Source: BRH-c54 sp032251145 (GTDB lineage: Bacteria > Bacteroidota > Bacteroidia > Flavobacteriales_E > Vicingaceae). From it: DNA of 64,000 nucleotides. The stretch lies in NCBI GenBank assembly GCA_032251145.1, contig JAVVER010000003.1:1-64000 (forward strand). The letters run 5' to 3'. Positions 1 to 7,613 of the stretch are shown piece by piece. Within the stretch, counting starts at the first letter, position 1; the number at the start of each line of letters is the position of its first letter. The translations under genes were made by a program, and so were the position numbers. The notes beneath the pieces are model-generated. The model saw nothing but the letters and a program-made list of their open reading frames with translations. It made no database searches and had not been told where the DNA came from.

Positions 1-14
1 TTTTTTGTCCATTT

Positions 15-34
15 TTTACACTTTTTAGTGTAAA
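15..34. other. small stem-loop near window start
   Basis: TTTACACT and AGTGTAAA form a perfect 8-bp stem around a TTTT loop. It lies downstream of rsgA, which is read leftwards, but the leftward strand has no clean U-run after it, so a terminator role is uncertain. Nothing else is recognisable in the first 80 bases. Confidence 0.3.
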
Positions 35-81
35 CCTATTTCAGGACAAGACAGGGAATTGGCTTTGTGCGCTGGAAAAGT

Positions 82-104
82 CCCCCTTCGGGGGATTAGG
101 GGGC
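82..104 (+). repeat. G/C-rich palindromic repeat, copy 1
   Basis: CCCCC-TTC-GGGGG hairpin followed directly by ATTAGGGGGC. The same architecture (C-rich/G-rich palindrome, then TTAG and a G-run) recurs at about 6403-6434 and 37686-37713, always in this orientation and always between genes. In a strongly AT-rich sequence these islands stand out. This is a REP-like interspersed element by appearance; its function is unknown. Confidence 0.6.
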
Positions 105-117
105 TTTGGCTTTGGGA

Positions 118-1053
118 CTAATACCCCTTCCCTCTATAGCTTTCACTTTCATTGTCGTTATACATCGACAAGTAATTTTGGTATCTGAAAGCAGCCATTT
201 CGTTATTTTCTACTGCTTTTTTTACAGCACATTTGGGTTCGTTAATATGCTGACAATTATTAAACTGACAATCGGGCAACAAATCCCTCATTTCAATAAA
301 ATAATGTGAAAGTTCTGTTTTGTCAAAGTCTATTAAACCAAAAGCCTTAATGCCTGGAGTATCTACCACAAAACCGCCAAAAGAAAGTTCGTGCATTTCG
401 GCATAAGTAGTGGTATGTTTTCCTAACTGATGAGCATCAGAAATAATGGAGGTTTTGAGCTGTAAAGAAGGTTCTATAAGATTGAGCAAAGAAGATTTTC
501 CTACTCCCGAATGTCCAGAAACCAATGAAGTTTTATTTTTTAATTTAGTTAGCAGTTGGTCAATGTTTTTATTGGCAGTGACAGAAATTGCCAAGCATTC
601 GTAACCAATTTTAGTATAGGTTTCCATTAAAAAATGGAGTTTTCCCATATCTTTTTCGGTATAAATATCCGTTTTATTAAAAATAATAGTGGTAGGAATG
701 TGGTAAGCTTCGGCAGTAATTAAAAACCGATCAATAAAACCTGTAGAAGTTTCGGGCTGAGCAACAGTAGCTATTAAAATAGCTTGATCAACATTGGCAG
801 CAATAATATGAGCTTGTTTAGAAAGGTTAACCGATTTTCTAATAATGTAATTGGTTCGGGGTTTAATTTCAGAAATAACAGGGTCTGTCGCAGTGTCGCT
901 AACAATAACTTTGTCGCCAACCGCTACCGGATTAGTAGTTTTAATATCCATCATTCTAAAGCTGCCTTTAATTCTCGCAGCTAAGGTCTCGCCATTATTC
1001 ATGCGGACATGATACAAGTTACCAGTAGATTTTATTACGATTCCTTCTTCCAA
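118..1053 (-). CDS. rsgA: ribosome small subunit-dependent GTPase A (RsgA)
   Basis: RsgA is a circularly permuted GTPase that helps mature the 30S ribosomal subunit in the cytoplasm. The 311-residue length is normal. Visible in order: an OB-fold-like N-terminus (1-70), G4 NKTD (126-129), G1 GHSGVGKSS (180-188), the G2-type GKHTTT (211-216), G3 DTPG (231-234), and a C-terminal zinc site (C262, C267, H269, C275). G4 before G1 is the diagnostic permutation. The gene is divergent from gldA and separated from it by 356 bases holding a long hairpin. rbfA, another 30S maturation factor, lies elsewhere in the window (58.6 kb), not in an operon with it. Confidence 0.96.
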   Translation of the reverse strand: MEEGIVIKSTGNLYHVRMNNGETLAARIKGSFRMMDIKTTNPVAVGDKVIVSDTATDPVISEIKPRTNYIIRKSVNLSKQAHIIAANVDQAILIATVAQPETSTGFIDRFLITAEAYHIPTTIIFNKTDIYTEKDMGKLHFLMETYTKIGYECLAISVTANKNIDQLLTKLKNKTSLVSGHSGVGKSSLLNLIEPSLQLKTSIISDAHQLGKHTTTYAEMHELSFGGFVVDTPGIKAFGLIDFDKTELSHYFIEMRDLLPDCQFNNCQHINEPKCAVKKAVENNEMAAFRYQNYLSMYNDNESESYRGKGY

Positions 1054-1088
1054 AATTATTTAGTGTCTGTAAAGTTGAGAGGCTGAAT

Positions 1089-1192
1089 CATAAAGTTCGA
1101 GTACGAGGCTTTCGAAATCTTAAAAATCAGGAGTTTACTAAGGTAAATGACTGGTTTTTAAGATAAGATTAACGAAGTAATCGGACTTTATG
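1089..1192. repeat. long imperfect inverted repeat between rsgA and gldA
   Basis: Two 50-nt arms (1089-1138 and 1143-1192) with a 4-nt loop TAAG match at roughly 36 of 50 positions. Uninterrupted paired blocks include CATAAAGT, CGA, TAC, ATCTTAAAAA, CAG and TTTAC. It could fold as a long RNA hairpin or be a small non-autonomous element. It has no poly-U tail and no coding potential. The rest of this 356-base gap (1193-1409) is AT-rich. A TACTTTCG at 1264-1271 could be a variant -7 box for gldA, but I see no convincing -33 partner. Confidence 0.6.
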
Positions 1193-1409
1193 GACAGACT
1201 CTATTTAGAATGTTAAAAAAACCAAAAGTAAGAAAATCGTAAATGTTCTAAAGCAAAATTCATTACTTTCGTGCTTTAAATGCTGTAAAAACAAAAAATT
1301 TTAATTTTTTACTTTTACGAGCATCCTCGAAAAATTAGTTTTTCACAGAAAAACATTTTTCGGGACTTATAAAATTATAAACTCATAACCTTTAAACTTA
1401 TAAACTAGC

Positions 1410-2324
1410 ATGTCAGTTATAGTTAATAACGTAACCAAAATTTATGGAAAGCAAAAAGCATTAGATGATGTTTCTTTTGTTGTAGAGCCTGGTCATATTG
1501 TTGGTTTTTTAGGGCCAAATGGAGCTGGGAAATCAACCATGATGAAAATTATTACTTGTTTTATTCCTCAAACATCAGGCAGTGTTTCTGTATGTGGTTA
1601 TGATGTAATTGAGCATCCTATTGATGTGAAAAAGCAAGTAGGTTATTTGCCAGAGCACAATCCACTTTATTTAGATATGTATGTAAAAGAATACTTGCAT
1701 TTTGTAGGTGGCGTGCATCATGTTCCTAATCTTAATGCAAGAGTAAAAGAAATGGTTGAAATGGTGGGATTGGAAATAGAGCAAAACAAAAAAATTGGAG
1801 CCTTATCTAAGGGGTACAGACAAAGAGTAGGATTGGCCCAAGCCATGATTCACGACCCAAAAGTGTTGATTTTAGATGAGCCAACAACAGGATTAGATCC
1901 TAACCAATTAGAAGAAATAAGAAGCTTGATAAAAACTATTGGAAAAGAAAAAACCATTATGCTTTCTACGCATATTATGCAGGAGGTAGAGGCTATTTGC
2001 GATAAAACCATTATCATTAACCAAGGAAAAATTGTGGCTAACGAAACCACAGCAGGACTAAAGTTAAATAAAGAGAACAAAATTGTGTTAACTGTTGAGT
2101 TTGATAAAACAACTAGTGAAGAATTATTATTAAAAATTAATGGGGTTTTAAAAGTAAAGAAAAACCCTATGAATAATTTGTGGCTATTTGAAATAGCTAA
2201 CGATAGTGTAAGAAATGCCATCTTTCAATTTGCTGTGGAACACGAAATGGTGGTGCTAACACTGCAAAAAGAAAATGAAAGTTTAGAAAGTATTTTTAAG
2301 AAATTGACTTCAAACAAAAAATAA
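1410..2324 (+). CDS. gldA: gliding-motility ABC transporter ATP-binding protein GldA
   Basis: Cytoplasmic ATPase of an ABC exporter. In Flavobacterium johnsoniae GldA works with the membrane proteins GldF and GldG and is needed for gliding. The 304 residues show Walker A GPNGAGKST (35-43), the signature LSKGYRQR (132-139), Walker B VLILDEP (152-158) and the H-loop in LSTHIMQE. The stretch around GYLPEHNPLYLDMYVKEYL is typical of GldA rather than of generic ABC ATPases. No gldF or gldG lies nearby, which is common because gldA is often unlinked to gldFG. It stands alone, followed by the metK leader. A drug or lipid exporter ATPase is the alternative reading. Confidence 0.85.
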   Translation: MSVIVNNVTKIYGKQKALDDVSFVVEPGHIVGFLGPNGAGKSTMMKIITCFIPQTSGSVSVCGYDVIEHPIDVKKQVGYLPEHNPLYLDMYVKEYLHFVGGVHHVPNLNARVKEMVEMVGLEIEQNKKIGALSKGYRQRVGLAQAMIHDPKVLILDEPTTGLDPNQLEEIRSLIKTIGKEKTIMLSTHIMQEVEAICDKTIIINQGKIVANETTAGLKLNKENKIVLTVEFDKTTSEELLLKINGVLKVKKNPMNNLWLFEIANDSVRNAIFQFAVEHEMVVLTLQKENESLESIFKKLTSNKK

Positions 2325-2336
2325 ACTAAAAAATAG

Positions 2337-2364
2337 TTTAGTTTGTAAAAAAAATCTACTTTTG
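2337..2364 (+). promoter_or_regulatory. metK promoter (Bacteroidota type)
   Basis: A perfect TAnnTTTG -7 box, TACTTTTG, lies at 2357-2364, with an imperfect -33 (TTTA, 2337-2340) 16 nt upstream. Transcription would begin about 2370, only a few bases before the first helix of the SAM-II-like leader, which supports both calls. Confidence 0.6.
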
Positions 2365-2374
2365 ACCTCGTTAT

Positions 2375-2424
2375 TGTGGAATGATTTGGCTGCTTGCAAC
2401 CACATGAAAAAATGCTAAAAAGTG
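2375..2424 (+). promoter_or_regulatory. SAM-II riboswitch (metA motif) in metK leader
   Basis: SAM-II riboswitches are short pseudoknots that bind S-adenosylmethionine and repress Met/SAM genes. Here helix P1 is TGTGG (2375-2379) with CCACA (2400-2404). The enclosed loop contains TGATTT and TTGCAA, and the 3' part ends in GCTAAAAAG (2414-2422). These are the conserved blocks of the motif, in the right order and spacing. It sits between a consensus promoter and metK, the SAM synthase gene, a sensible feedback target. No intrinsic terminator follows, so the output may be translational. Identified by eye, without a covariance-model score. Confidence 0.75.
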
Positions 2425-2486
2425 TACTTTTCACATTGCTACCAGCCTACATTTCTTTTTTTATTAACTTGTTAAAATAAAATTAA

Positions 2487-3743
2487 ATGTCTTATTTATT
2501 TACATCCGAATCTGTATCAGAAGGGCATCCGGACAAAGTAGCCGATCAAATTTCTGATGCTTTAATTGATCATTTTTTAGCTTTTGATTCTGAATCTAAA
2601 GTAGCTTGCGAAACCTTAGTAACAACAGGTCAGGTGGTGTTGGCAGGAGAAGTTAAGTCTAAGACTTATTTAGATGTACAAAAAATTGCTCGTGAAACCA
2701 TTAATAAAATTGGGTACACAAAAAGCGAGTATATGTTTGATGGTAATTCATGTGGCATTTTTTCAGCTATACATGAGCAATCTCCAGATATTAATCAAGG
2801 TGTAGAAAGAAAGAAAAAAGAAGAGCAAGGTGCCGGAGATCAAGGAATGATGTTTGGCTACGCAACTAAAGAAACAGATAACTATATGCCGTTAGCATTA
2901 GAAATCTCTCATTTGTTGTTGAAAGAATTAGCTGCTCTTAGAAGAGAAGGCAAAAAAATGAAATACCTTCGTCCAGATTCTAAATCTCAGGTAACTATTG
3001 AGTATGATGACAACAATCAACCAGTAAGGATTGATGCCATTGTTGTTTCTACTCAGCATGATGATTTTGATACAGAAGCTAAAATGTTAAAGCAAATTAA
3101 AGATGATGTAATTAACATTTTAATTCCAAGAGTTAAAAAATTGCTTCCAAAACATATTCAAAAATTATTTAACGATAAAATTAAATATCATGTAAACCCA
3201 ACAGGAATATTTGTTATTGGTGGACCTCATGGAGATACTGGCTTAACAGGTAGAAAAATTATTGTTGATACGTATGGCGGTAAAGGAGCTCACGGTGGTG
3301 GAGCATTTTCAGGAAAAGACCCTAGTAAGGTAGATCGTTCTGCAGCTTATGCTACCAGACATATTGCTAAAAATATGGTGGCAGCAGGTTTGTGCGATGA
3401 AGCGTTGGTACAAGTAGCTTATGCTATTGGAGTTGCTCAACCAGTAGGATTGTTTGTTTCTACTTACGGAACTTCAAAAGTGGATATGAAAGATGGAGAT
3501 ATCGCTAAAAAATTAATGAAGTTATTCGATTTGAGACCTTATGCAATTGAAACCAGGTTTAAATTAAGAACACCTATTTATTCTGAAACAGCAGCTTACG
3601 GACATATGGGAAGAACTCCTCAGGAAATCACCAAAGAGTTTATAAACGGCTCTGGCGAGAAGAAAAAAATTAAAGTAAAATTGTTCCCTTGGGAAGAATT
3701 AGATTACGTAAGTAAAATAAAAAAAGAGTTTAAAATAAAATAA
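2487..3743 (+). CDS. metK: S-adenosylmethionine synthase
   Basis: Makes SAM from methionine and ATP in the cytoplasm. The 418 residues match the family, with GHPDK (13-17), GAGDQG (115-120) and the glycine-rich P-loop-like GGGAFSGKD (270-278). The start ATG 2487 gives the typical N-terminus SYLFTSESVSEGHPDK. It follows a 160-base leader holding a probable SAM-II riboswitch, so expression should fall when SAM is plentiful. Monocistronic by spacing: the next promoter-like element is about 65 bases after the stop. Confidence 0.98.
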   Translation: MSYLFTSESVSEGHPDKVADQISDALIDHFLAFDSESKVACETLVTTGQVVLAGEVKSKTYLDVQKIARETINKIGYTKSEYMFDGNSCGIFSAIHEQSPDINQGVERKKKEEQGAGDQGMMFGYATKETDNYMPLALEISHLLLKELAALRREGKKMKYLRPDSKSQVTIEYDDNNQPVRIDAIVVSTQHDDFDTEAKMLKQIKDDVINILIPRVKKLLPKHIQKLFNDKIKYHVNPTGIFVIGGPHGDTGLTGRKIIVDTYGGKGAHGGGAFSGKDPSKVDRSAAYATRHIAKNMVAAGLCDEALVQVAYAIGVAQPVGLFVSTYGTSKVDMKDGDIAKKLMKLFDLRPYAIETRFKLRTPIYSETAAYGHMGRTPQEITKEFINGSGEKKKIKVKLFPWEELDYVSKIKKEFKIK

Positions 3744-3808
3744 ATAATTCACTTATAACGTTAATTCGATTGTCAGAACAAAAACTAAAATAAACTTAAC
3801 TCAATTAA

Positions 3809-3840
3809 TTTGATGTTTAAATATTTTTTTTTGTAATTTG
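3809..3840 (+). promoter_or_regulatory. putative promoter of the exbB operon
   Basis: TTTG at 3809-3812 and TAATTTG at 3834-3840, 21 nt apart, approximate the -33/-7 consensus of Bacteroidota. The -7 box is one base short of TAnnTTTG. The predicted leader is about 50 nt. Confidence 0.4.
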
Positions 3841-3895
3841 GCAGCTGATTTTAAAAAAATAATTAATTAAAGTAAGCAATAAACAAATCAAAACT

Positions 3896-4765
3896 ATGAA
3901 ACAATTATTTGCATTATTAACATTAACAGCAGTATTAAATTTTGGTACTATTAATGTAACTTACGCTCAAGATGCCAATGCAACAGAGCAAACAGCGGAA
4001 GATTCAGCAACTCAAGCGAAAGCTGAAGCAGATGCTAAAGCAAAAGCAGAGGCTGATGCCAAAGCAAAAGCAGAAAAAGAAGCTCAAGCAGCAGACGCAG
4101 CAACAGAAGATGTTGTTGAAGAAGACTTGTCTTTTACTCAAATCATCAAACAAAAATTTATTGAAGGTGGTCCCGGATTTATGGGAATCGTTTTAGTATG
4201 TCTAATTTTAGGTTTGGCAATTGTTATTGAAAGAATTGTTTACTTAAACATGGCAACAACTAACACTGACAAATTATTAAAAAACATCGAAGATTCATTA
4301 AATGCAGGTGGTGTTGAAGCAGCTAAAGAAGTTTGCAGAAATACAAAAGGACCTGTTGCTAGTATTTTCTACCAAGGGTTAGATAGAAGTCACGAAGGAA
4401 TTGACATGGTTGAAAAATCAGTTGTTTCTTATGGTGGAGTTCAAATGGGCTTGTTAGAAAAAGGAATCTCTTGGATATCATTATTTATTGCCTTGGCTCC
4501 AATGCTTGGTTTCATGGGAACTGTAATTGGTATGATTGGAGCATTTGATGCGATTGCCGCTGCGGGTGATATTTCTCCTGCTGTTGTTGCTGATGGTATT
4601 AAAGTAGCCCTTTTAACAACTGTATTTGGTTTGATAGTAGCAATTATCCTACAAATATTTTATAATTACATCGTTGCAAAAGTGGACAACTTAGTAAACG
4701 ATATGGAAAATGCTTCTATTTCATTAATAGATTTATTAGTGAAGCACCAATTATCTAAAAAATAA
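3896..4765 (+). CDS. exbB: ExbB/TolQ/MotA-family proton channel subunit
   Basis: Inner-membrane subunit of an Exb-type motor that uses the proton gradient to energise TonB-dependent outer-membrane transport. The 289 residues begin with a signal-like segment ending ...VTYAQD, then an Ala/Lys/Glu/Asp-rich linker (about 30-75) containing the octamer AEADAKAK twice, then the MotA_TolQ_ExbB domain with three membrane spans near 95-115, 190-215 and 230-260. A cleavable signal plus charged linker before the first span is a Bacteroidota feature and is longer than in E. coli ExbB. First gene of a four-gene operon with a small membrane protein and two ExbD proteins. No tonB gene is intact nearby. Confidence 0.92.
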   Translation: MKQLFALLTLTAVLNFGTINVTYAQDANATEQTAEDSATQAKAEADAKAKAEADAKAKAEKEAQAADAATEDVVEEDLSFTQIIKQKFIEGGPGFMGIVLVCLILGLAIVIERIVYLNMATTNTDKLLKNIEDSLNAGGVEAAKEVCRNTKGPVASIFYQGLDRSHEGIDMVEKSVVSYGGVQMGLLEKGISWISLFIALAPMLGFMGTVIGMIGAFDAIAAAGDISPAVVADGIKVALLTTVFGLIVAIILQIFYNYIVAKVDNLVNDMENASISLIDLLVKHQLSKK

Positions 4766-4783
4766 TAATAAAAACATAAACAG

Positions 4784-5191
4784 ATGAATAACAAATTATT
4801 CAGTATCATATTATATGTATTGTTAGGACTTTCAGCAGTTTTAAGTATTCTTTTCTTTGCGGATATCGTATCTGAAGGAATGCTGATTAACTGGTGCTAT
4901 ATATTATTAGGAATAGCTACGCTTGCTGCAATAGTTTTTCCTATTATAGAAATGGCTCAAAACCCTAAAAATGCAAAAAATGCTTTGATAGGTATTGTTG
5001 GATTAGTAGTTGTTTTTGCAATTGGTTATTTTACTGCAAGCAACGAAGAAGTTTTTGATGCAAGTGCTAAATTGTTAGCAGATGCTTCAACATCACAATG
5101 GTCGGAAGCAGGCTTAAATGCATTTTATATCTTAGGTGTAGGTGCAATTGGAGTAATAATTTTTTCAGAAGTATCTAAAATATTCAAATAA
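4784..5191 (+). CDS. small four-span membrane protein of the exb operon
   Basis: I do not recognise a characterised family. The 135 residues are almost entirely hydrophobic, with about four membrane spans (8-27, 35-55, 66-84, 112-131) and a short loop, MAQNPKNAKN, between spans two and three. It is 18 nt after exbB and 2 nt before the first exbD, so it is surely co-transcribed and probably part of or assembly factor for the motor. Proteins of this kind sit at the same place in other Bacteroidota exb loci, from general knowledge. The function is unknown. Confidence 0.8.
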   Translation: MNNKLFSIILYVLLGLSAVLSILFFADIVSEGMLINWCYILLGIATLAAIVFPIIEMAQNPKNAKNALIGIVGLVVVFAIGYFTASNEEVFDASAKLLADASTSQWSEAGLNAFYILGVGAIGVIIFSEVSKIFK

Positions 5192-5193
5192 AA

Positions 5194-5799
5194 ATGGCAA
5201 AAAGAGAAATATCAGAAATTAATGCCGGATCCATGGCGGATATCGCTTTCTTGTTATTGATATTCTTTTTGGTAACTACCACTATGGATACGGATACAGG
5301 ATTGATTAGAAAGTTACCGCCACCACCGGAAGATTTACCTGAACCACCACCACCAATTAAGCAAAGAAATATTTTTGAAATATTGGTAAATGCAAACGAC
5401 CAACTATTGGTTGAAGGTGAGTACATGCAAATAACGGAATTAAGAGAAAAAGCAAAAGAGTTTATTAAATCTGATGTTGGAAATCCTAATATGCCTGAAT
5501 TTAAAGAAGAACAAATTGATGGGTTAGGATTGTATCCTGTTTCTAAGCAAATTATTTCATTGCAAAACGATAATGGAACATCTTACGATATGTACATTAA
5601 AGTGCAAAATGAATTAGTAGGAGCTTATAATGAATTAAGAAATGAATTCGCTCAGCAAAAATTCGGAAAAACTTATCAGGAGCTTGTTCAACAAGCAGGT
5701 GCTTCTGAATCAGCAGAACAACAATTAGATGCTGTTAAAAAAGTATATCCACAAAGAATTTCTGAGGCAGAACCTAAAAAAGTAGGAGGAACGAACTAA
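5194..5799 (+). CDS. exbD: ExbD-family biopolymer transport protein (first copy)
   Basis: ExbD subunits place a peptidoglycan-facing domain in the periplasm and a single membrane helix inside the ExbB ring. Here the helix is about 14-34 (ADIAFLLLIFFLVTTTMDTD), with the conserved membrane Asp in the N-terminal INAGSMADIAF motif. A proline-rich linker (PPPPEDLPEPPPP) follows. At 201 residues it is longer than E. coli ExbD (141), with a Gln/Glu-rich C-terminal extension. It overlaps the second exbD by one base (TAATG), which indicates translational coupling. Confidence 0.92.
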   Translation: MAKREISEINAGSMADIAFLLLIFFLVTTTMDTDTGLIRKLPPPPEDLPEPPPPIKQRNIFEILVNANDQLLVEGEYMQITELREKAKEFIKSDVGNPNMPEFKEEQIDGLGLYPVSKQIISLQNDNGTSYDMYIKVQNELVGAYNELRNEFAQQKFGKTYQELVQQAGASESAEQQLDAVKKVYPQRISEAEPKKVGGTN

Positions 5800-6275
5800 T
5801 GTCAAAATTTAGAAAAAAAGGAAGTAAAGGACAACCTGCTATTTCTACTGCAGCTCTTCCTGATATTGTTTTTATGTTGCTTTTCTTCTTTATGGTAACT
5901 ACAACCATGAGAGAAACTACCTTGAAAGTGGAAAATAAAATTCCATTTGCAACAGAAATAGAAAAGTTAGAAAGAAAATCATTAGTAAGTTATATTTATA
6001 TTGGTAAACCAATTAAAGAACTTCAACCAGTTTTTGGTACAGCTCCAAGAATTCAGTTAAATGATGCTTTTAAAACTAAAGAAGATATTTTTCAGTTTGT
6101 AGAAATGGAGAGAGATGAGAGAGATGAAGCTGAAAGGAACTTAATTACTTGGTCTTTAAAAGTGGATCAAAAAACGGAGATGGGTATTGTTACAGAAGTA
6201 AAGCAAGAACTTAGACAAGCTAATGCGTTAAAGATTAATTATTCAACTAAGAAAACAGATAAAATTCTGAACTAG
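5799..6275 (+). CDS. exbD: ExbD-family biopolymer transport protein (second copy)
   Basis: Second ExbD paralogue, 158 residues, with the membrane helix at about 19-38 (PDIVFMLLFFFMVTTTMRE) containing the conserved Asp in ALPDIVF. The periplasmic domain is rich in charged residues. Bacteroidota often pair two different ExbD proteins with one ExbB, so a hetero-ExbD motor is likely. AGGAGG (5784-5789) sits 9 nt before the ATG but also encodes the end of the upstream gene, so I do not read it as a deliberate ribosome-binding site. The operon ends at the terminator 20 nt downstream. Confidence 0.92.
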   Translation: MSKFRKKGSKGQPAISTAALPDIVFMLLFFFMVTTTMRETTLKVENKIPFATEIEKLERKSLVSYIYIGKPIKELQPVFGTAPRIQLNDAFKTKEDIFQFVEMERDERDEAERNLITWSLKVDQKTEMGIVTEVKQELRQANALKINYSTKKTDKILN

Positions 6276-6294
6276 AAGTATTTTTAAATAACAT

Positions 6295-6333
6295 AAAAAG
6301 CTCAGTAAGCAATTAGCCTACTGAGCTTTTTTT
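6295..6333 (+). terminator. rho-independent terminator of exb operon
   Basis: Perfect 13-bp stem AAAAAGCTCAGTA / TACTGAGCTTTTT with an 11-nt loop and a T-run, starting 19 nt after the stop of the second exbD. Confidence 0.93.
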
Positions 6334-6380
6334 ATGGATACAGTTTAACGTTTATTGTTTAAAAAGTTTAACTCACCCCC

Positions 6381-6434
6381 AAGTTATCTTACGATAACTT
6401 TCCCCCCTCTCTTTAAAGAGAGGGGGTTAGGGGG
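6381..6434 (+). repeat. compound palindromic repeat, copy 2
   Basis: Two hairpins in tandem. The first is AAGTTATC-TTAC-GATAACTT (6381-6400). The second is a perfect 24-base palindrome from CCCCCTCTCTTT to AAAGAGAGGGGG (6403-6426), followed by TTAGGGGG. The second half shares the C-run/G-run/TTAG/G-run architecture of the elements at 82-104 and 37686-37713. This is the main content of the 309-base gap 6276-6584. The rest is AT-rich with no gene seen. Confidence 0.65.
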
Positions 6435-6570
6435 AGAGTAAAAAAAATACTTTTTATTCTTGTTTTTATGTAAGGGGTCAACTGTAAGCAGGAGTAATTT
6501 ATAAACTATGTTTTTTTAATGTTCGGCTAAAGTTGAACTCAGGTTTTAAACAACTTCATTTAGAATAATG

Positions 6571-6578
6571 TATTTTTG
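6571..6578 (+). promoter_or_regulatory. -7 box of the DUF4271-hemD operon
   Basis: TATTTTTG fits TAnnTTTG and ends 6 nt before ATG 6585. Since Bacteroidota transcription starts a few bases after this box, the mRNA would have almost no leader. No clear -33 TTTG is seen at the right spacing. Confidence 0.45.
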
Positions 6579-6584
6579 TTGATT

Positions 6585-7583
6585 ATGCAAAACTTTTATC
6601 TATATCAACAAGTAGATACTTCTCAGTTAAAAAAACAAGAGAAGAAAGACAGCGTTGTGTTTCATCAAATCGATACTTTTCCTATTGACTTAATGGAAGA
6701 AATTGATGAAGTATCTATAAAAGACGTGGTTAAACCCAAAAAACCAAGATTTACTAACATTCAACAACAGTCTCAAACTAACACACTAAATGAGGATGCA
6801 GATTTTATTGCGGACACAACCAACTTTGGCTTGAAAGTAAATAAACTTTATTCCTTACCTATTAGAGACGTTGAAGTTAAAAAAGAACTAAAAGATTCCT
6901 CATCTACTACCAAACAAGAAATAGTTTTTACACCTGAATACAGAACAGAATATGTGCATACTTGGCAAACCATTATTTTGCTTGGTTGTTTTGTTTTAGT
7001 TGGGTTTGCAAAATCATTTAATAGCTCGCGAGTTAAGCTTATTATAAAGTCTATCTTCACTTCAAGTGGTGTGCAAGAAGCCATTAGAAGCGAAAAAATG
7101 TTTTTCAATCAAGCGAATTTACTGCTGCATATTGTAGCATTTTTTAGCCTCTCTTTATTTTTCTATGACTTTTTATTATATAAAGATATTTTCTATAGAG
7201 ACACTTCATTTTTCTTTATGAAAGTAGTTGCTGTAGTCGTTGTTTTATATACGATAAAGCAAATTTTAGGACTACTCATTAATAATGTTTTCGACTTTGA
7301 GCATTTAAGAGCAGCTTATGTTTATTTAACATCAATTCACACCATACTTATCGGAGTAATTTTACTTCCATTAATGACATTGAACTATTATTCTTATCTA
7401 CAAGAAGTTGAAAATTATAAAATGTTGATGGCGATATTAGTTCTTTTTGTCTTCATTATTAATCTGTTAAGGTTGTATTTTGTAGGGAGACAAAAAAATA
7501 TTTCTATATTCCATATAATTTTGTACCTTTGCACCCTCGAAATTTTACCGTTAATCGTTGTTATTAGGTACTTTATCTTTTAA
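6585..7583 (+). CDS. DUF4271 membrane protein
   Basis: A Bacteroidota-specific membrane protein of unknown role that typically precedes hemD, as here (stop to hemD start 30 nt). I chose ATG 6585 (MQNFYLYQQ...) over the in-frame TTG 6576, because the -7 box overlaps the TTG. The 332 residues have a soluble, charged N-terminus (1-115), then about seven hydrophobic spans: near 120-140, 175-195, 215-235, 245-268, 280-300 and two at the C-terminus. The conserved DUF4271 core is the C-terminal 200 residues. No catalytic motif is visible. Linkage to haem synthesis suggests a membrane partner for that pathway, but this is inference. Confidence 0.85.
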   Translation: MQNFYLYQQVDTSQLKKQEKKDSVVFHQIDTFPIDLMEEIDEVSIKDVVKPKKPRFTNIQQQSQTNTLNEDADFIADTTNFGLKVNKLYSLPIRDVEVKKELKDSSSTTKQEIVFTPEYRTEYVHTWQTIILLGCFVLVGFAKSFNSSRVKLIIKSIFTSSGVQEAIRSEKMFFNQANLLLHIVAFFSLSLFFYDFLLYKDIFYRDTSFFFMKVVAVVVVLYTIKQILGLLINNVFDFEHLRAAYVYLTSIHTILIGVILLPLMTLNYYSYLQEVENYKMLMAILVLFVFIINLLRLYFVGRQKNISIFHIILYLCTLEILPLIVVIRYFIF

Positions 7584-7613
7584 AAACGATTATTTAACTA
7601 AAAAAATGAGTTT

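Noticed and set aside
3972..4196. Gln/Lys-rich 74-residue frame inside exbB
   Set aside because: It is the shifted reading of the Ala/Lys/Glu linker repeats; the low-complexity product has no family pattern.
5784..5789. AGGAGG before the second exbD as a true SD
   Set aside because: It encodes residues at the end of the first exbD and is not extended like the gldK and gldN elements; chance is likely.
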